64,000 nt of DNA from Rhizobium leguminosarum bv. trifolii WSM1325 (GCA_000023185.1 CP001624.1:1-64000), one strand, 5' to 3'; counted from the stretch's first letter, positions 31,634 through 40,196 are shown. Notes: generated by a model from the letters alone, not told the origin. Numbers and translations: made by a program.

Positions 31634-34600
31634 TCACACCTCAGGCTTCGGCTTCATCAGCCGGCGCCAGACGGCGTGGTCGGTTTGCAGATCGGCAGAG
31701 GCGTGGACCGCGGGAAGAAGCGGCTTGCGTTTGCGGCGGCCGAAGCGCCGTTTGAAGCCGAGGATATTTTCGACGAAGCTCCTGGTGTAAAGCCCGGGGC
31801 CGCTTGAATAGATCCGCCATCCGCCGTCGACGGCGATCTTTCCCGCCTTGACGCGCTCCCATTCGGCCGCTGCCTGATAACGGTCATGGAAAGCCGCATC
31901 GCTGCTGCTGAAATAGGTGTTGCGCTGGCGCAGCGATGCATGCGGCAACGCCGATGTGACCGAAATCGGGTTGACGAGGGCGATCGCCTTCCAGAGCTCT
32001 TCCGCTTCGGCATCAAGCGCCAGCGTTTCGCAGTAGCGCAGATGCGCATGCACATACATCAGCCCGATCTCGCGGCCGAAGAAGGAGGAGGATTCGGCGC
32101 GGCGAAACAGCGTCTCGGGTCCGCCGGCATAGGCCGCGGGCTTCTCCATCAGTCGTACGCCGTCGGGAAAGAGCAGATGCTCTTCGATCAGCTTCATATG
32201 ACCCTGTCTTTGAGCCGGCGTGAAGAGGCCGCCGAGCATCGCCTGCGTCATCGAGATCAGCGAAAAATGCAGGCCGGTGCGCCGGTCGCTCGGGTGCAGC
32301 AGCAATTCGACGCCGTCATGGCTGGGATCGAAGATACCGTAGCCGGCCACGACGCCGTCGCGCACGAGATGGCGGTTGAAATCCCGGCGCATCGCCGTTG
32401 CGATCTTCCTCAAGCCTTTCGCCTTGCCGCCATGGCCGAGGCGGCGCAGGATCGCCGAATAGCGCACGATCTGCTCGTAGAGCAGGGCAACGGTCCAGCT
32501 GCTGACCATCCAGTCGCGCAGATGCGGATCGGCCGGCTGCAGAGAATCGTTCCAGTCTCCCTCGCCATAGCGGATCAGATGCGTTCCGGGGATGAAAGCT
32601 TCGCGAACGGTATCGAGCAGCTTCTCGACATGGATTGCGATAGTGTCGAGCTCCGCCCTGGCCATCGTCTTTTCATCGCGCCAGGAGACTTTCTCGTCGA
32701 GGATGGCGAGATCGCCGGTCGCTTCGATATAGTCGCAGAGCGCCTTCAGCGGCCAGACGACGATATCGCCGTGACTATCGCCCGCCCGGATGTTGGCATA
32801 GGGCTCCAGCATGAACCATTGCGGCCAGTCGCCTTTTCCCAGGTATTGTTCGCTGAAGACGGTTTTCAGCACCTGCTTGGCTTCGCGGTCATGCTCGTAG
32901 GCGAGCAGGAATTCTATCGGCCCCTGGCAGGCGTCGCGTGTGCCCCAGGCCGCACCCGTATATTGCTCGAGGCCGTGCGGCACGCTTAGATGCACGATTG
33001 CATCATGGGCGAGCCAGGGCAGCAGGGTCGTCTGCGCGGCAAGGTCGGGCGACGTGCTGGCGACCGTCAGGCCGCGCACGGTGTTCCGCCAGAATTTCGA
33101 TGCCGGGGCAAGCATGGCTTCATCGGTGACGCCGGCCTGATAACGCTGCGCCAGGCGCTCGGCTTCCGCCGCATCTGTCATCGAGCCGACGACAGCGAAC
33201 GACAGCGCCTGCGTCATCAGTGATCGTAGTGCCACGAAAGCGCCGTTGCGTGTTACCCCATCGCTGTAGAGCAGTTCGTCGCCGCCGATCTCTTCGATGG
33301 CATCGGGCGTCGAACTCACCAGCCAGTAGCCGGCGTCGGGATAACGCTCGCCCCAGAGCCAGGCCGGGTCCGGCCGGAAAAGAAGGCGTTTACCCGACGT
33401 ATCGAATTCGATCTGCCCGCCCGCATCATATTCGCGCTCGCCGAGCACGACATGACCAAACACCAGGAAGCGGCACGGCTCGCCCTCGACGGAGACGGTC
33501 CACTGCATCGCCGCATCCTCGCCGGAGGCGACCGCCGACACGATGATCGTGCGTTCAGGGAGGCGATAGATCCAGCGGCAATCGCTGAGCCCCATTTCGA
33601 AAGCCGACGGCACCGCCAGAAGCTGCCAGCCGGCGCCGACATCGGCCATGATGCGCAGCCCGCTGGCGCGGGTCAGATTGTAGGGGTCGCGGGAGACCGA
33701 AAAGAGCTTGTGAAAGGACGTATTGCCGATCGTCAGCTGGGCCGCGAAAATACCCTGCATCCAGCAGGTCGCGGCAAGCGTCCTATCGTCGAGCAGCATA
33801 TTCTCACCGCTTCTGACGATCGCCCCGTGACGGCGCGCTACCAAGAGCTCCTTGTCGCGCAGGACCACATGGCGGTTCAAAACGCCGTCGGAGACGAAAA
33901 ACGAAAGAAGCTTTCCGTCGACGCGCTCTTCCAGGCTCCGTTGCGGATAGAGCTGGCTGATCATTTTTTTATCCAGCGCCTCGGCCTTCAGCAAAGCAGC
34001 ATCCTGGAGCAGGCTGCGGACCGGCGCGGCCTCGGCAATATCGGCCGCCGTCCCCTCTGTCGCCGCAAGCTCGTCAAGCCGTGAAAGGTCGGCATCGCTC
34101 GATGCCTCGGGATGATCCGCGGCGAAGACGGCAAAGAAGGTCGCGGTCGCACCGCTTGCCGGGACGGAAAGCGATTTTGACTGGATGGCGGGGCATGCCG
34201 TCTCCTGCTGGCGCCGCTTGCTCGGCAGGTTGGTGCCGAAGGGGCCGACCAGCAAGTCGCCGAGACGGTCACTCGCCTGTACCAATTGGATCGCATCGGT
34301 GGCATAGGCAGCCGCCCCATCGAGGCAGCCCTGCACGAGCCAGGGGTTGCGAGCACCCGACTGCTTGAGATTTTGCCGGTTCATTACGACAGAACCGAAT
34401 GTCTCGTGATCGGCGATATGGTGATCGACATATTGCGAGGCATAGGCTTCGCTGTTCATCAGGAAGCCGCGATCGCCAAGACCGACGTCCTGGATCAGCA
34501 CCAGATCGACCGGCAGCGTGCCATCCTTCAGATGCCGGATGGAAACACGCCAGAACCAGGCCGTTTCGGAGGGATGAAGCTCGAGGCGGACATTGTAGCC

Positions 34601-34918
34601 GATATCGCCTCTCTTGCCGCTCCAGGAGAGACTTGTCGCATCGTGCCCAAAGCTGCCATCGGCGAAAGACCCGACAAGCTCGACGACATCAGGTGCCGCA
34701 CCACCGATACGCAGATAAAGGCGACTGACGCCGCCGGTCAGCGGCGAGCCCTGGATCTGGTTGATCTGCACCGATCCCTTGTCGTCGGCATATTCGATGG
34801 CAAACAGGGTGCCGTTCGGCAGCGCCGATATCGACAGGCCGGAACCGTTGCTGATCGTGAAGAGGCCAAGCTCGTCGCGTCGGGGCATTTGAAAACTGCG
34901 GTCAAGGTCCGTGGCCAT
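31634..34918 (-). CDS. GH94-type glycoside phosphorylase, possibly 1,2-beta-oligoglucan phosphorylase
   Basis: A 1094-residue protein. Beta-sandwich N-terminal domains precede an alpha/alpha barrel with YGEGDWNDSLQP near residue 785, whose Asp matches the general acid of GH94 phosphorylases. LEPYANIRAGDSHGDIVVWPL and MVSSWTVALLYEQ are barrel segments. Length and layout fit 1,2-beta-oligoglucan phosphorylases (about 1080-1110 residues) better than cellobiose phosphorylase (about 800). Rhizobia make cyclic beta-1,2-glucan, so salvage of that polymer is plausible. It lies alone on the minus strand, convergent with the regulator. No signal peptide, so cytoplasmic. Confidence 0.7.
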   Translation of the reverse strand: MATDLDRSFQMPRRDELGLFTISNGSGLSISALPNGTLFAIEYADDKGSVQINQIQGSPLTGGVSRLYLRIGGAAPDVVELVGSFADGSFGHDATSLSWSGKRGDIGYNVRLELHPSETAWFWRVSIRHLKDGTLPVDLVLIQDVGLGDRGFLMNSEAYASQYVDHHIADHETFGSVVMNRQNLKQSGARNPWLVQGCLDGAAAYATDAIQLVQASDRLGDLLVGPFGTNLPSKRRQQETACPAIQSKSLSVPASGATATFFAVFAADHPEASSDADLSRLDELAATEGTAADIAEAAPVRSLLQDAALLKAEALDKKMISQLYPQRSLEERVDGKLLSFFVSDGVLNRHVVLRDKELLVARRHGAIVRSGENMLLDDRTLAATCWMQGIFAAQLTIGNTSFHKLFSVSRDPYNLTRASGLRIMADVGAGWQLLAVPSAFEMGLSDCRWIYRLPERTIIVSAVASGEDAAMQWTVSVEGEPCRFLVFGHVVLGEREYDAGGQIEFDTSGKRLLFRPDPAWLWGERYPDAGYWLVSSTPDAIEEIGGDELLYSDGVTRNGAFVALRSLMTQALSFAVVGSMTDAAEAERLAQRYQAGVTDEAMLAPASKFWRNTVRGLTVASTSPDLAAQTTLLPWLAHDAIVHLSVPHGLEQYTGAAWGTRDACQGPIEFLLAYEHDREAKQVLKTVFSEQYLGKGDWPQWFMLEPYANIRAGDSHGDIVVWPLKALCDYIEATGDLAILDEKVSWRDEKTMARAELDTIAIHVEKLLDTVREAFIPGTHLIRYGEGDWNDSLQPADPHLRDWMVSSWTVALLYEQIVRYSAILRRLGHGGKAKGLRKIATAMRRDFNRHLVRDGVVAGYGIFDPSHDGVELLLHPSDRRTGLHFSLISMTQAMLGGLFTPAQRQGHMKLIEEHLLFPDGVRLMEKPAAYAGGPETLFRRAESSSFFGREIGLMYVHAHLRYCETLALDAEAEELWKAIALVNPISVTSALPHASLRQRNTYFSSSDAAFHDRYQAAAEWERVKAGKIAVDGGWRIYSSGPGLYTRSFVENILGFKRRFGRRKRKPLLPAVHASADLQTDHAVWRRLMKPKPEV

Positions 34919-35259
34919 TGAGATCTCGTCGATTGGCTTCAGAGGGGAATTGGAGGATGACGCAAAATGGTTGAGAGAAATCTTACCAACATCGCCGGTT
35001 CTCGATTTGGTCCTTGAAAGCCAGGCCAGTCGATATCACTTGATGTTCTAATTCGATAGTTGCAGCGATAGGTCATTGCCAAGGCCTCAAAGGAACAGTG
35101 GTCGCCGGTGACGAGGCGTCAGGTTGCCCGATGGCGCCATACCGGCGGGAACGGAGTTCCCTATCGTTTAAGTTCAAGGCAAACTGGGACGGAAACCGCT
35201 GATTCCGTCTGTGCGTGCTTCTTGATGCAACTCGCAGCTCCTATTCAACGAGGTGACTA
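34919..35259. other. Divergent intergenic region, no gene
   Basis: 340 bp between the phosphorylase and the plus-strand hypothetical gene. A GGGAAC-GGA-GTTCCC palindrome lies near 35148-35162. No promoter can be named with confidence. Confidence 0.4.
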
Positions 35260-35928
35260 TTGACGCAGTTCTTCGAAACCACTCAAGGGATCATGGCAAT
35301 GGGAGCGTTGATCGGCGCTGGCGGTTTAGCCGCTGGCTCCTTGCTTCCCATCGTCATTCGACTTGCGAAGTCTGGGATCAACCGGCGCCCGAAAGCCGAG
35401 GTTAGAAATCTGGCGATGCTGACGGTGCTGGCCCTAGACGATTTTGTCGGAGCCAGCTATGCGGCCGTTCACGACATGCCAGAATTCAATCCTATGGATG
35501 AAGGCCAATTCGCGTTTCACGTTCCCGATCCAACCCTTGCTCTTCCGCGTGAGGCAAACTGGGGGCTTTTTAATACCGAGCTTTCAGAAGAAATTTTGTG
35601 GTTGTCGAACCGAGTGAAGACCCTTTCTTATGCGTTGGATAGCCTCGACCTTTCCAGGCCCGGATACGATGGCTTCTTTGAACGACGCCAAGAAGGTTAT
35701 GCTGGTCTGGCCGCTGAAGCGATGGACATTATTGAGCGCATGCTTGAAGAGTTTGACCTCACCCTGCCTGGCAAGCCAGATTATTATCGCCAGCGGGAAG
35801 GTCTCGTTTCAGCTGTCCAAAAGGCTGGGGAAAACACCTCGCAGCGCCCAAAGGCTCGCACTGTCGCGCACCCGAGCGGGTCAAATGTGCTGCAACTGTT
35901 CCCAAAGGCGAACGACGACGCCGAGTAA
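35260..35928 (+). CDS. Hypothetical protein with N-terminal membrane segment
   Basis: A 222-residue protein starting at a TTG with AGGTGA nearby upstream. Residues 10-33 (IMAMGALIGAGGLAAGSLLP plus following) form a probable membrane anchor; the rest is soluble and helical, with an unstructured C-terminal tail. No known domain is recognised. Base composition is less GC-rich than the flanks, which may signal acquired DNA. Confidence 0.6.
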   Translation: MTQFFETTQGIMAMGALIGAGGLAAGSLLPIVIRLAKSGINRRPKAEVRNLAMLTVLALDDFVGASYAAVHDMPEFNPMDEGQFAFHVPDPTLALPREANWGLFNTELSEEILWLSNRVKTLSYALDSLDLSRPGYDGFFERRQEGYAGLAAEAMDIIERMLEEFDLTLPGKPDYYRQREGLVSAVQKAGENTSQRPKARTVAHPSGSNVLQLFPKANDDAE

Positions 35929-36114
35929 AATCAAGCGAAATCGTCGAACCCGATCAAAGGCATCGCATCCTCACGCATGGCCTCTTCTCCAGTGGATGGC
36001 TCGTTCCATTGCGGCGTAGTCCGGCGCCAGATCGACGCCTTCTAAAAAGTTCAAGATCCAGGCGCGGTAGCAGCCTTCAAACACGGTCTACTTTCGGCTA
36101 GATGGTCCGCCATT
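35929..36114. other. Intergenic region with possible coding relic
   Basis: On the minus strand a 37-codon frame (about 36093-35980) reads like protein (CYRAWILNFLEGVDLAP and AIHWRRGHA) but is bounded by a stop upstream and lacks a ribosome site. It may be the 3' end of a lost gene. Nothing else is seen. Confidence 0.25.
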
Positions 36115-36130
36115 GCATAGCTGCGTTGCA
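36115..36130 (+). promoter_or_regulatory. GCATAG-type box upstream of AbcR-like RNA
   Basis: GCATAGCTGCGTTGCA lies about 50-65 bp before the predicted 5' end of the sRNA, the usual position for a LysR-type activator. A related string CATAGCTGATGCA occurs at 36174. VtlR/LsrB control of abcR genes is known in Brucella and Agrobacterium; assignment here is inference. Confidence 0.5.
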
Positions 36131-36180
36131 CAAAAAATGTTTTCCAACTGGTCAAAAAAGGAGCATAACGATCATAGCTG

Positions 36181-36289
36181 ATGCAACACGACGGCTTTCC
36201 TCCCAGTTCCGTCGTTTCAGCTGTTCCCCTCTGGAGGTTTATATCTCCACAATTAATGGGCCACGGTTTACCGTCGGCCCTCTTTTTTT
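36181..36289 (+). ncRNA. abcR1: AbcR/ar15-like trans-acting sRNA
   Basis: About 110 nt with three hairpins. Hairpin 1 is ACGACGG/CCGTCGT, exposing CTTTCCTCCCAGTT with an anti-ribosome-site CCTCCC (36199-36204). Hairpin 2 is TGGAG/CTCCA (36232-36249). Hairpin 3 is GGGCC-ACGG-TTTA-CCGT-C-GGCCC, followed by a T-rich tail to 36289, a strong terminator. Structure and exposed motif fit the Rhizobiales AbcR family, Hfq-dependent repressors of ABC-transporter mRNAs. The 5' end is estimated. Confidence 0.65.
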
Positions 36290-36319
36290 GTCTCCGAAAA
36301 TCACGCGTTGCCGCCGGGT

Positions 36320-36424
36320 TTGATCGACCGGCCTCCCAATTCCCAGGCGCTGGCTTCGGTCCGCGATTGCAATGGAGAAAAACTTATAGGGCGCTCAACC
36401 CGTGTCCGGGGAGCGCCCTTTTTG
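36320..36424 (+). ncRNA. Second AbcR-like sRNA candidate with terminator
   Basis: Just downstream of the first sRNA: GACCG/CGGTC stem (36326-36361) exposing GCCTCCCAATTCCC, then GGGCGCTC/GAGCGCCC (36389-36418) followed by TTTTT. Tandem AbcR pairs are typical of rhizobia. The seed resembles the first sRNA (CCTCCCAGTTCC against CCTCCCAATTCC). The 5' end is uncertain. Confidence 0.5.
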
Positions 36425-36739
36425 TTGCTCAAAGCGCGAAAACCAACGAGTCGGCAGGCGATTTGAAGTGGCGCTGCAATACAGGCGTGACGCCGTCGCG
36501 TAAAGTCCCGATCTCTCAGGCTTGGTAAGTGGTCCCGGTTATTTTCCGGAACATTGGGCACAGTGACCTGCCGCTCGGAACATTCTCCAAATTGATCAGT
36601 GCTGGTGGCGGAGCAGGCCTCTTTTAGCCATGTCGCTCAGGTTAAGCACGTCGACCTTGTCGACAATCGTTAGCAAGCCCGTCGCATCGTGTCCGAGCGA
36701 TATCTGGACTTTTACGGCATTCGGCCGAAATAGATAAAT
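36425..36739. other. Intergenic region, no gene seen
   Basis: About 315 bp between the sRNA terminator and the ExoX-like gene. CGGAACATT occurs twice (near 36547 and 36576). Short frames have no support. Confidence 0.4.
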
Positions 36740-37528
36740 ATGTTGATCGAGAGCAGTGGGATCCTATCAAAACCGGTAGATCATAAGTCTCGCATCCGGG
36801 TCGTTGACCTCGAAACAGCCGGGAATGGCCTGAATGATGTTTGCGAGGTCGGATGGCAGGACGTCGTGCTTGGCCATGACGGGGGATGGCAGGTTGACGA
36901 AGAGCGCGGATCATTGCTTATAAATCCAGGGCGACCGATCTCTCCTGAGACGATGGCAATACATCACATCGTGGACGCGGAGGTCGCGACGGCACCTTTT
37001 TGGAAAGAAATCGCCTCCAGCGTCTTACGGCCGGAAGGTGGAGTGATCGCACTGGCTGCACATCGGGCAAGTTTCGAGCAGCGCTACTGCACCCCCAGAT
37101 TTACCGGCGGAGCGGCCTGGATATGTACGTGGAAATGCGCACTTCGGCTGTGGCCTGAACTGCCGAGGTTCTCCAACCAGATGCTCCGGTATCTGCGTAT
37201 GCCCGAGGGACTGGTGCACGCGATTGGCCTTCCCGCCCATCGCGCAATGCCCGATGCATACGTAACCGCACACCATTTGCGGGACATGTTGAATGAATCC
37301 ACCTTCGAGCAACTGGTGAAATGGAGCAGCGAGCCCGGTCTTTTGCCACGAGTACCTTCTGGCCCAGAGCGTGGCAAAAGCTGGGATCGGCTGGATATTG
37401 CGGCATTGCAGGCGTTTGCTCGCGATCGGGATGCCGACCTCCGCTTCAGCGCGGAGACGGAACTTCGCCGGCGAGGCGACGCGGACATGAAAGTAGCTGA
37501 CGAAGCCGAGCAGGGTACACTGTTTTAG
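36740..37528 (+). CDS. ExoX-like DEDDh exonuclease with altered motif II
   Basis: A 262-residue nuclease-fold protein. Motif I is VDLETAG (Asp, Glu) and motif III is HRAMPDAYVTAHHL. Motif II reads AHRASFEQRY where the usual pattern is HNxxFD: Asn is replaced by Arg and the metal-binding Asp by Glu. The tail WSSEPGLLPRVPSGPERGKSW and a second conserved helix (ALQAFARDRDADLRFSAETEL) match exodeoxyribonuclease X-type proteins. It probably degrades single-stranded DNA; activity may be changed by the motif II substitutions. Confidence 0.8.
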   Translation: MLIESSGILSKPVDHKSRIRVVDLETAGNGLNDVCEVGWQDVVLGHDGGWQVDEERGSLLINPGRPISPETMAIHHIVDAEVATAPFWKEIASSVLRPEGGVIALAAHRASFEQRYCTPRFTGGAAWICTWKCALRLWPELPRFSNQMLRYLRMPEGLVHAIGLPAHRAMPDAYVTAHHLRDMLNESTFEQLVKWSSEPGLLPRVPSGPERGKSWDRLDIAALQAFARDRDADLRFSAETELRRRGDADMKVADEAEQGTLF

Positions 37529-37576
37529 GAGTTCTTCGGCTCCTGCAGGGAAAAGGGACACAGCGGTGAGGGTTTG

Positions 37577-37837
37577 ATGGCAGAACGAATGTCTGAACGC
37601 GCCAAGGGTGACATCGACGCCATTTTGGAACGGCTCTATCGGGTTTCCCCGGAGCTGGATAGAATTGCCGCCGATTGCGAGAGAGCTTTGCGGCTCAATG
37701 CTGAAGCAAGAGGCGATTACATTTCGCCACGAACCATGCAGGCATTTGCCGAAATGCGCGATGCCGTAAGCGCGCTGTATGGCTCGGCGCAGAACGCGAT
37801 GAAGGAAGCCGACAGGTTCTTTAAGCCGAAATCGTAG
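37577..37837 (+). CDS. Small hypothetical helical protein
   Basis: An 86-residue charged, all-helical protein (DIDAILERLYRVSPELDRIAAD). It follows the ExoX-like gene by 48 bp, with GTGAGG upstream of the ATG, so they may be co-transcribed. No family recognised. Confidence 0.5.
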   Translation: MAERMSERAKGDIDAILERLYRVSPELDRIAADCERALRLNAEARGDYISPRTMQAFAEMRDAVSALYGSAQNAMKEADRFFKPKS

Positions 37838-38004
37838 GCCGGTTTTCGCTCCAAATGCGCGATCGGGCCATGGGGCTCGGCACGGCTGATGATTTCAACC
37901 CATTCGCCAAGTTAACCGTTCATCTACAGGAACTTAGACAACCAAGAGCGACAACGGTTCCCAAAGGCCGATAGCTCTTGAGCGTCAGCTTTTAGCCTCA
38001 CGCA

Positions 38005-38029
38005 GGAACAAACTGCACCCCGGCGGCTT
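38005..38029 (+). promoter_or_regulatory. EcfG/RpoE2-type promoter of the PRC-barrel gene
   Basis: GGAAC (38005-38009), 18 bases, TT (38028-38029) fits the GGAAC-N18/19-TT consensus described for the general stress sigma factor RpoE2 of rhizobia. The ATG follows about 30 bp later. Confidence 0.5.
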
Positions 38030-38059
38030 TCACATGGGCTCGAACGGAGGAGTTTGAAA

Positions 38060-38356
38060 ATGGACCACAGCAAGCACGTGAGACTTGGCACCGACGAACT
38101 AACGCCCGCAGTCCTTGAAGGCGCTACTGTCTACGGCGCAGATGACGACAAGGTTGGAAGCGTGGACCACATGCACGGTTCAGGCAGCAGCGCAAATGTC
38201 GTCATCGACGTCGGTGGGTTTCTCGGCATTGGCGCGAAACCTGTTTCCGTGCCGATCAGCGATCTGGACTTCATGCGCGATGAAGATGGTGACGTTCACG
38301 CAGTTACGTCCTGGACAAAAGATCAGCTGAAAGACATGCCTGAGCATCGAGACTAA
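38060..38356 (+). CDS. PRC-barrel domain protein
   Basis: A 98-residue protein with one PRC-barrel domain: LEGATVYGADDDKVGSVDHM, VVIDVGGFLG and VPISDLDFMRDEDG. AGGAG precedes the ATG at 38060. Such small PRC-barrel proteins are commonly general-stress genes in rhizobia, in line with the GGAAC promoter upstream; molecular role unknown. Confidence 0.85.
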   Translation: MDHSKHVRLGTDELTPAVLEGATVYGADDDKVGSVDHMHGSGSSANVVIDVGGFLGIGAKPVSVPISDLDFMRDEDGDVHAVTSWTKDQLKDMPEHRD

Positions 38357-38461
38357 CTCGCGGCGAGGAAGTTGAAAGCCCGATCTCAGCATCAGTCTCG
38401 GCTCCAGGTTTTTCAACAACTTGGTTGATTCTGTTCAGAGCGGCCTCGTCAACCCCAGTTT

Positions 38462-40003
38462 TCACGTTGGCGTTGGCCGCCTGGCAAAGGGCACTGAGAG
38501 CAGGGCGCAGCCGGTCAGGACGGCAATCACCATCCAGGCTTCGTTGATGGCCTGGACGCTTGCCGCGGTCTGGACCAGCGGATCGAGCAGTGCCGTGGTA
38601 TCCGCGTCGAAGCTGCCATTATGCCCCGCTATCGTCTGAAGAGGCGCGCCGACGAATGACGCAGCCTCGACGTCGCCGGCTTGAAGGCGGGTCCACAGGC
38701 CTTGTCCCAGCGGCTCCGAGCGCGTGTAGATGATCGTATCGATCAGAGCGATGCCGATTGCCCCGCCGAGATTGCGCATCAGGTTGAAAAGTCCGCTGGC
38801 ATCGGGGATGCGCTCTGGCGGCAGTGTACCGAGCGCCAGCCGCGTCGGCGGCAGCAGGCAGAACATGATAGCGACGCCGCGCACCACCTGCGGCCAGTAC
38901 ATCGCGTCATAGTCCGAACGAGGATCCTGAAAAGCGCTCATCCCGACACCGATCGCAAAGAGAGCGAAACCGGCCGCCGACAGCAATCGCGCGTCCATCC
39001 GCTTCTCCAGCGCCACCGCGATCGGCGCCGTGATCAATTGCGCGATGCCGGTGACCAGCATCGTCATGCCAATTTCGAGGGCGTCGTGTCCCCTGATGAA
39101 AGCGAGATAGACCGGCATGAGATAGACCGAGCCGAACAGGCCGATGCCGAGCACAAAGCTCAAAACCGAGCCGACCAGAAAGTTCCGGTCGCCGAAATTG
39201 CCGAGATCGACGATCGGACGGCGTCGGCGCAGCGTTCGCCATATGAACGCGCCTCCCGATGTGAGGCAGATCGTCAGCAGACTGAGCACATAGGCCGAGG
39301 TCCAGCCGCTCGTCGGCGCCTCTTTCAGGCTGAGTTCCAGGGTCGTCAATGCGGTTGCCATCAGCAGAAGCGAGAGCGTGTCGAGATGCCCGAGTTCAGA
39401 CGGATCGAGCGCCTGCCGCGGCAGGAACCACGCAGCGACGATTGCCGAAACGATGCCCGGAATAACATTGATCAGGAACAGCCAGTGCCAGGAATAGGTC
39501 TCAGTCAGCCATCCGCCGACGATCGGTCCGACGGTCGGGGCCAACACCGCGAGAACGCCGGCGATCGTCGTCGCAAGCGCCTGGCGCTCGTTCGGGAAGA
39601 GAATGAACACGGCTGAAAACACCGAGGGGATCAGGGTTCCGCCGGAAAAGCCCTGCAGCACCCGCCAGGCTACCAGCTCGCCGAAGCTGCCGCTCGCCGC
39701 ACAGCCGGCCGAGGCGGCGACGAACAGGCTGATGGCGGTAACGAACAGCCATCGCATCGTCAGCAGTCGGGTCAAGAGGCCGGTGAGCGGAATCGCCACC
39801 ACTTCGGCGATGAGATAAGCGGTCTGTATCCAGCTCATCTGATCGGGATCGATACCCAGCGCCGACTGAATGGTCGGCAGCGATGTCGCCACCACCTGAA
39901 CGTCGAGGATCGCCATGAACATGCCGACGCACATCGCCATGAAGCCGAGCCAGACGATGGCGGGGGTTTCATCAGGGCGGGCAGATTCAAGTCGTTCCGA
40001 CAT
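38462..40003 (-). CDS. DHA2-type MFS multidrug efflux transporter
   Basis: A 513-residue major facilitator with about 14 membrane helices. Motif A-like MRWLFVTAISLF and the DHA2 signature ILDVQVVATSLPTIQSALG in helix 1 are present, along with WRVLQGFSGGTLIPSVFS and GPIVGGWLTETYSWHWLFLIN. EmrB/QacA-like export of drugs or toxic compounds is expected. No EmrA partner or regulator is adjacent. Repeat copy F lies just upstream. Confidence 0.9.
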   Translation of the reverse strand: MSERLESARPDETPAIVWLGFMAMCVGMFMAILDVQVVATSLPTIQSALGIDPDQMSWIQTAYLIAEVVAIPLTGLLTRLLTMRWLFVTAISLFVAASAGCAASGSFGELVAWRVLQGFSGGTLIPSVFSAVFILFPNERQALATTIAGVLAVLAPTVGPIVGGWLTETYSWHWLFLINVIPGIVSAIVAAWFLPRQALDPSELGHLDTLSLLLMATALTTLELSLKEAPTSGWTSAYVLSLLTICLTSGGAFIWRTLRRRRPIVDLGNFGDRNFLVGSVLSFVLGIGLFGSVYLMPVYLAFIRGHDALEIGMTMLVTGIAQLITAPIAVALEKRMDARLLSAAGFALFAIGVGMSAFQDPRSDYDAMYWPQVVRGVAIMFCLLPPTRLALGTLPPERIPDASGLFNLMRNLGGAIGIALIDTIIYTRSEPLGQGLWTRLQAGDVEAASFVGAPLQTIAGHNGSFDADTTALLDPLVQTAASVQAINEAWMVIAVLTGCALLSVPFARRPTPT

Positions 40004-40048
40004 GCGATGATCCGGCGCGCTGCATTCTCAGCCGAGGGTGCGAAGACT

Positions 40049-40140
40049 ACTGCATAATTTCTTAAATCGGAATCAATCGAGAGTAAAATATGCGGCAATT
40101 CAAAGTGCTACAGCGCCGCGTTTGAAAGACCGCGGCGCTG
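40049..40140 (-). repeat. Composite palindromic intergenic repeat, copy F (reverse)
   Basis: Read on the minus strand it contains GCGCTGTAGCACTTTGAATTG, TCGATTGATTCCGATTTAAG and TTATGCAGTA, the same modules and order as copies A and C. It lies between flagellin and the MFS gene. Confidence 0.75.
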
Positions 40141-40163
40141 TTGGCATTTCCATCCCCAATTGC

Positions 40164-40196
40164 GATCGAGCCTGACCAGGTGGGTCAGGCTCGATC
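40164..40196. terminator. Terminator downstream of flagellin
   Basis: GATCGAGCCTGACC and GGTCAGGCTCGATC form a perfect 14-bp stem with a 5-base loop, 45 bases past the flagellin stop. A TCTTTT run lies on the plus-strand side. Confidence 0.8.

Noticed and set aside
35148..35170. GGAAC upstream of the 222-residue hypothetical gene as an EcfG promoter
   Set aside because: The distance to a CGTT or TT element is wrong (12 or 20 bases); the GGGAAC-GGA-GTTCCC palindrome is noted instead.
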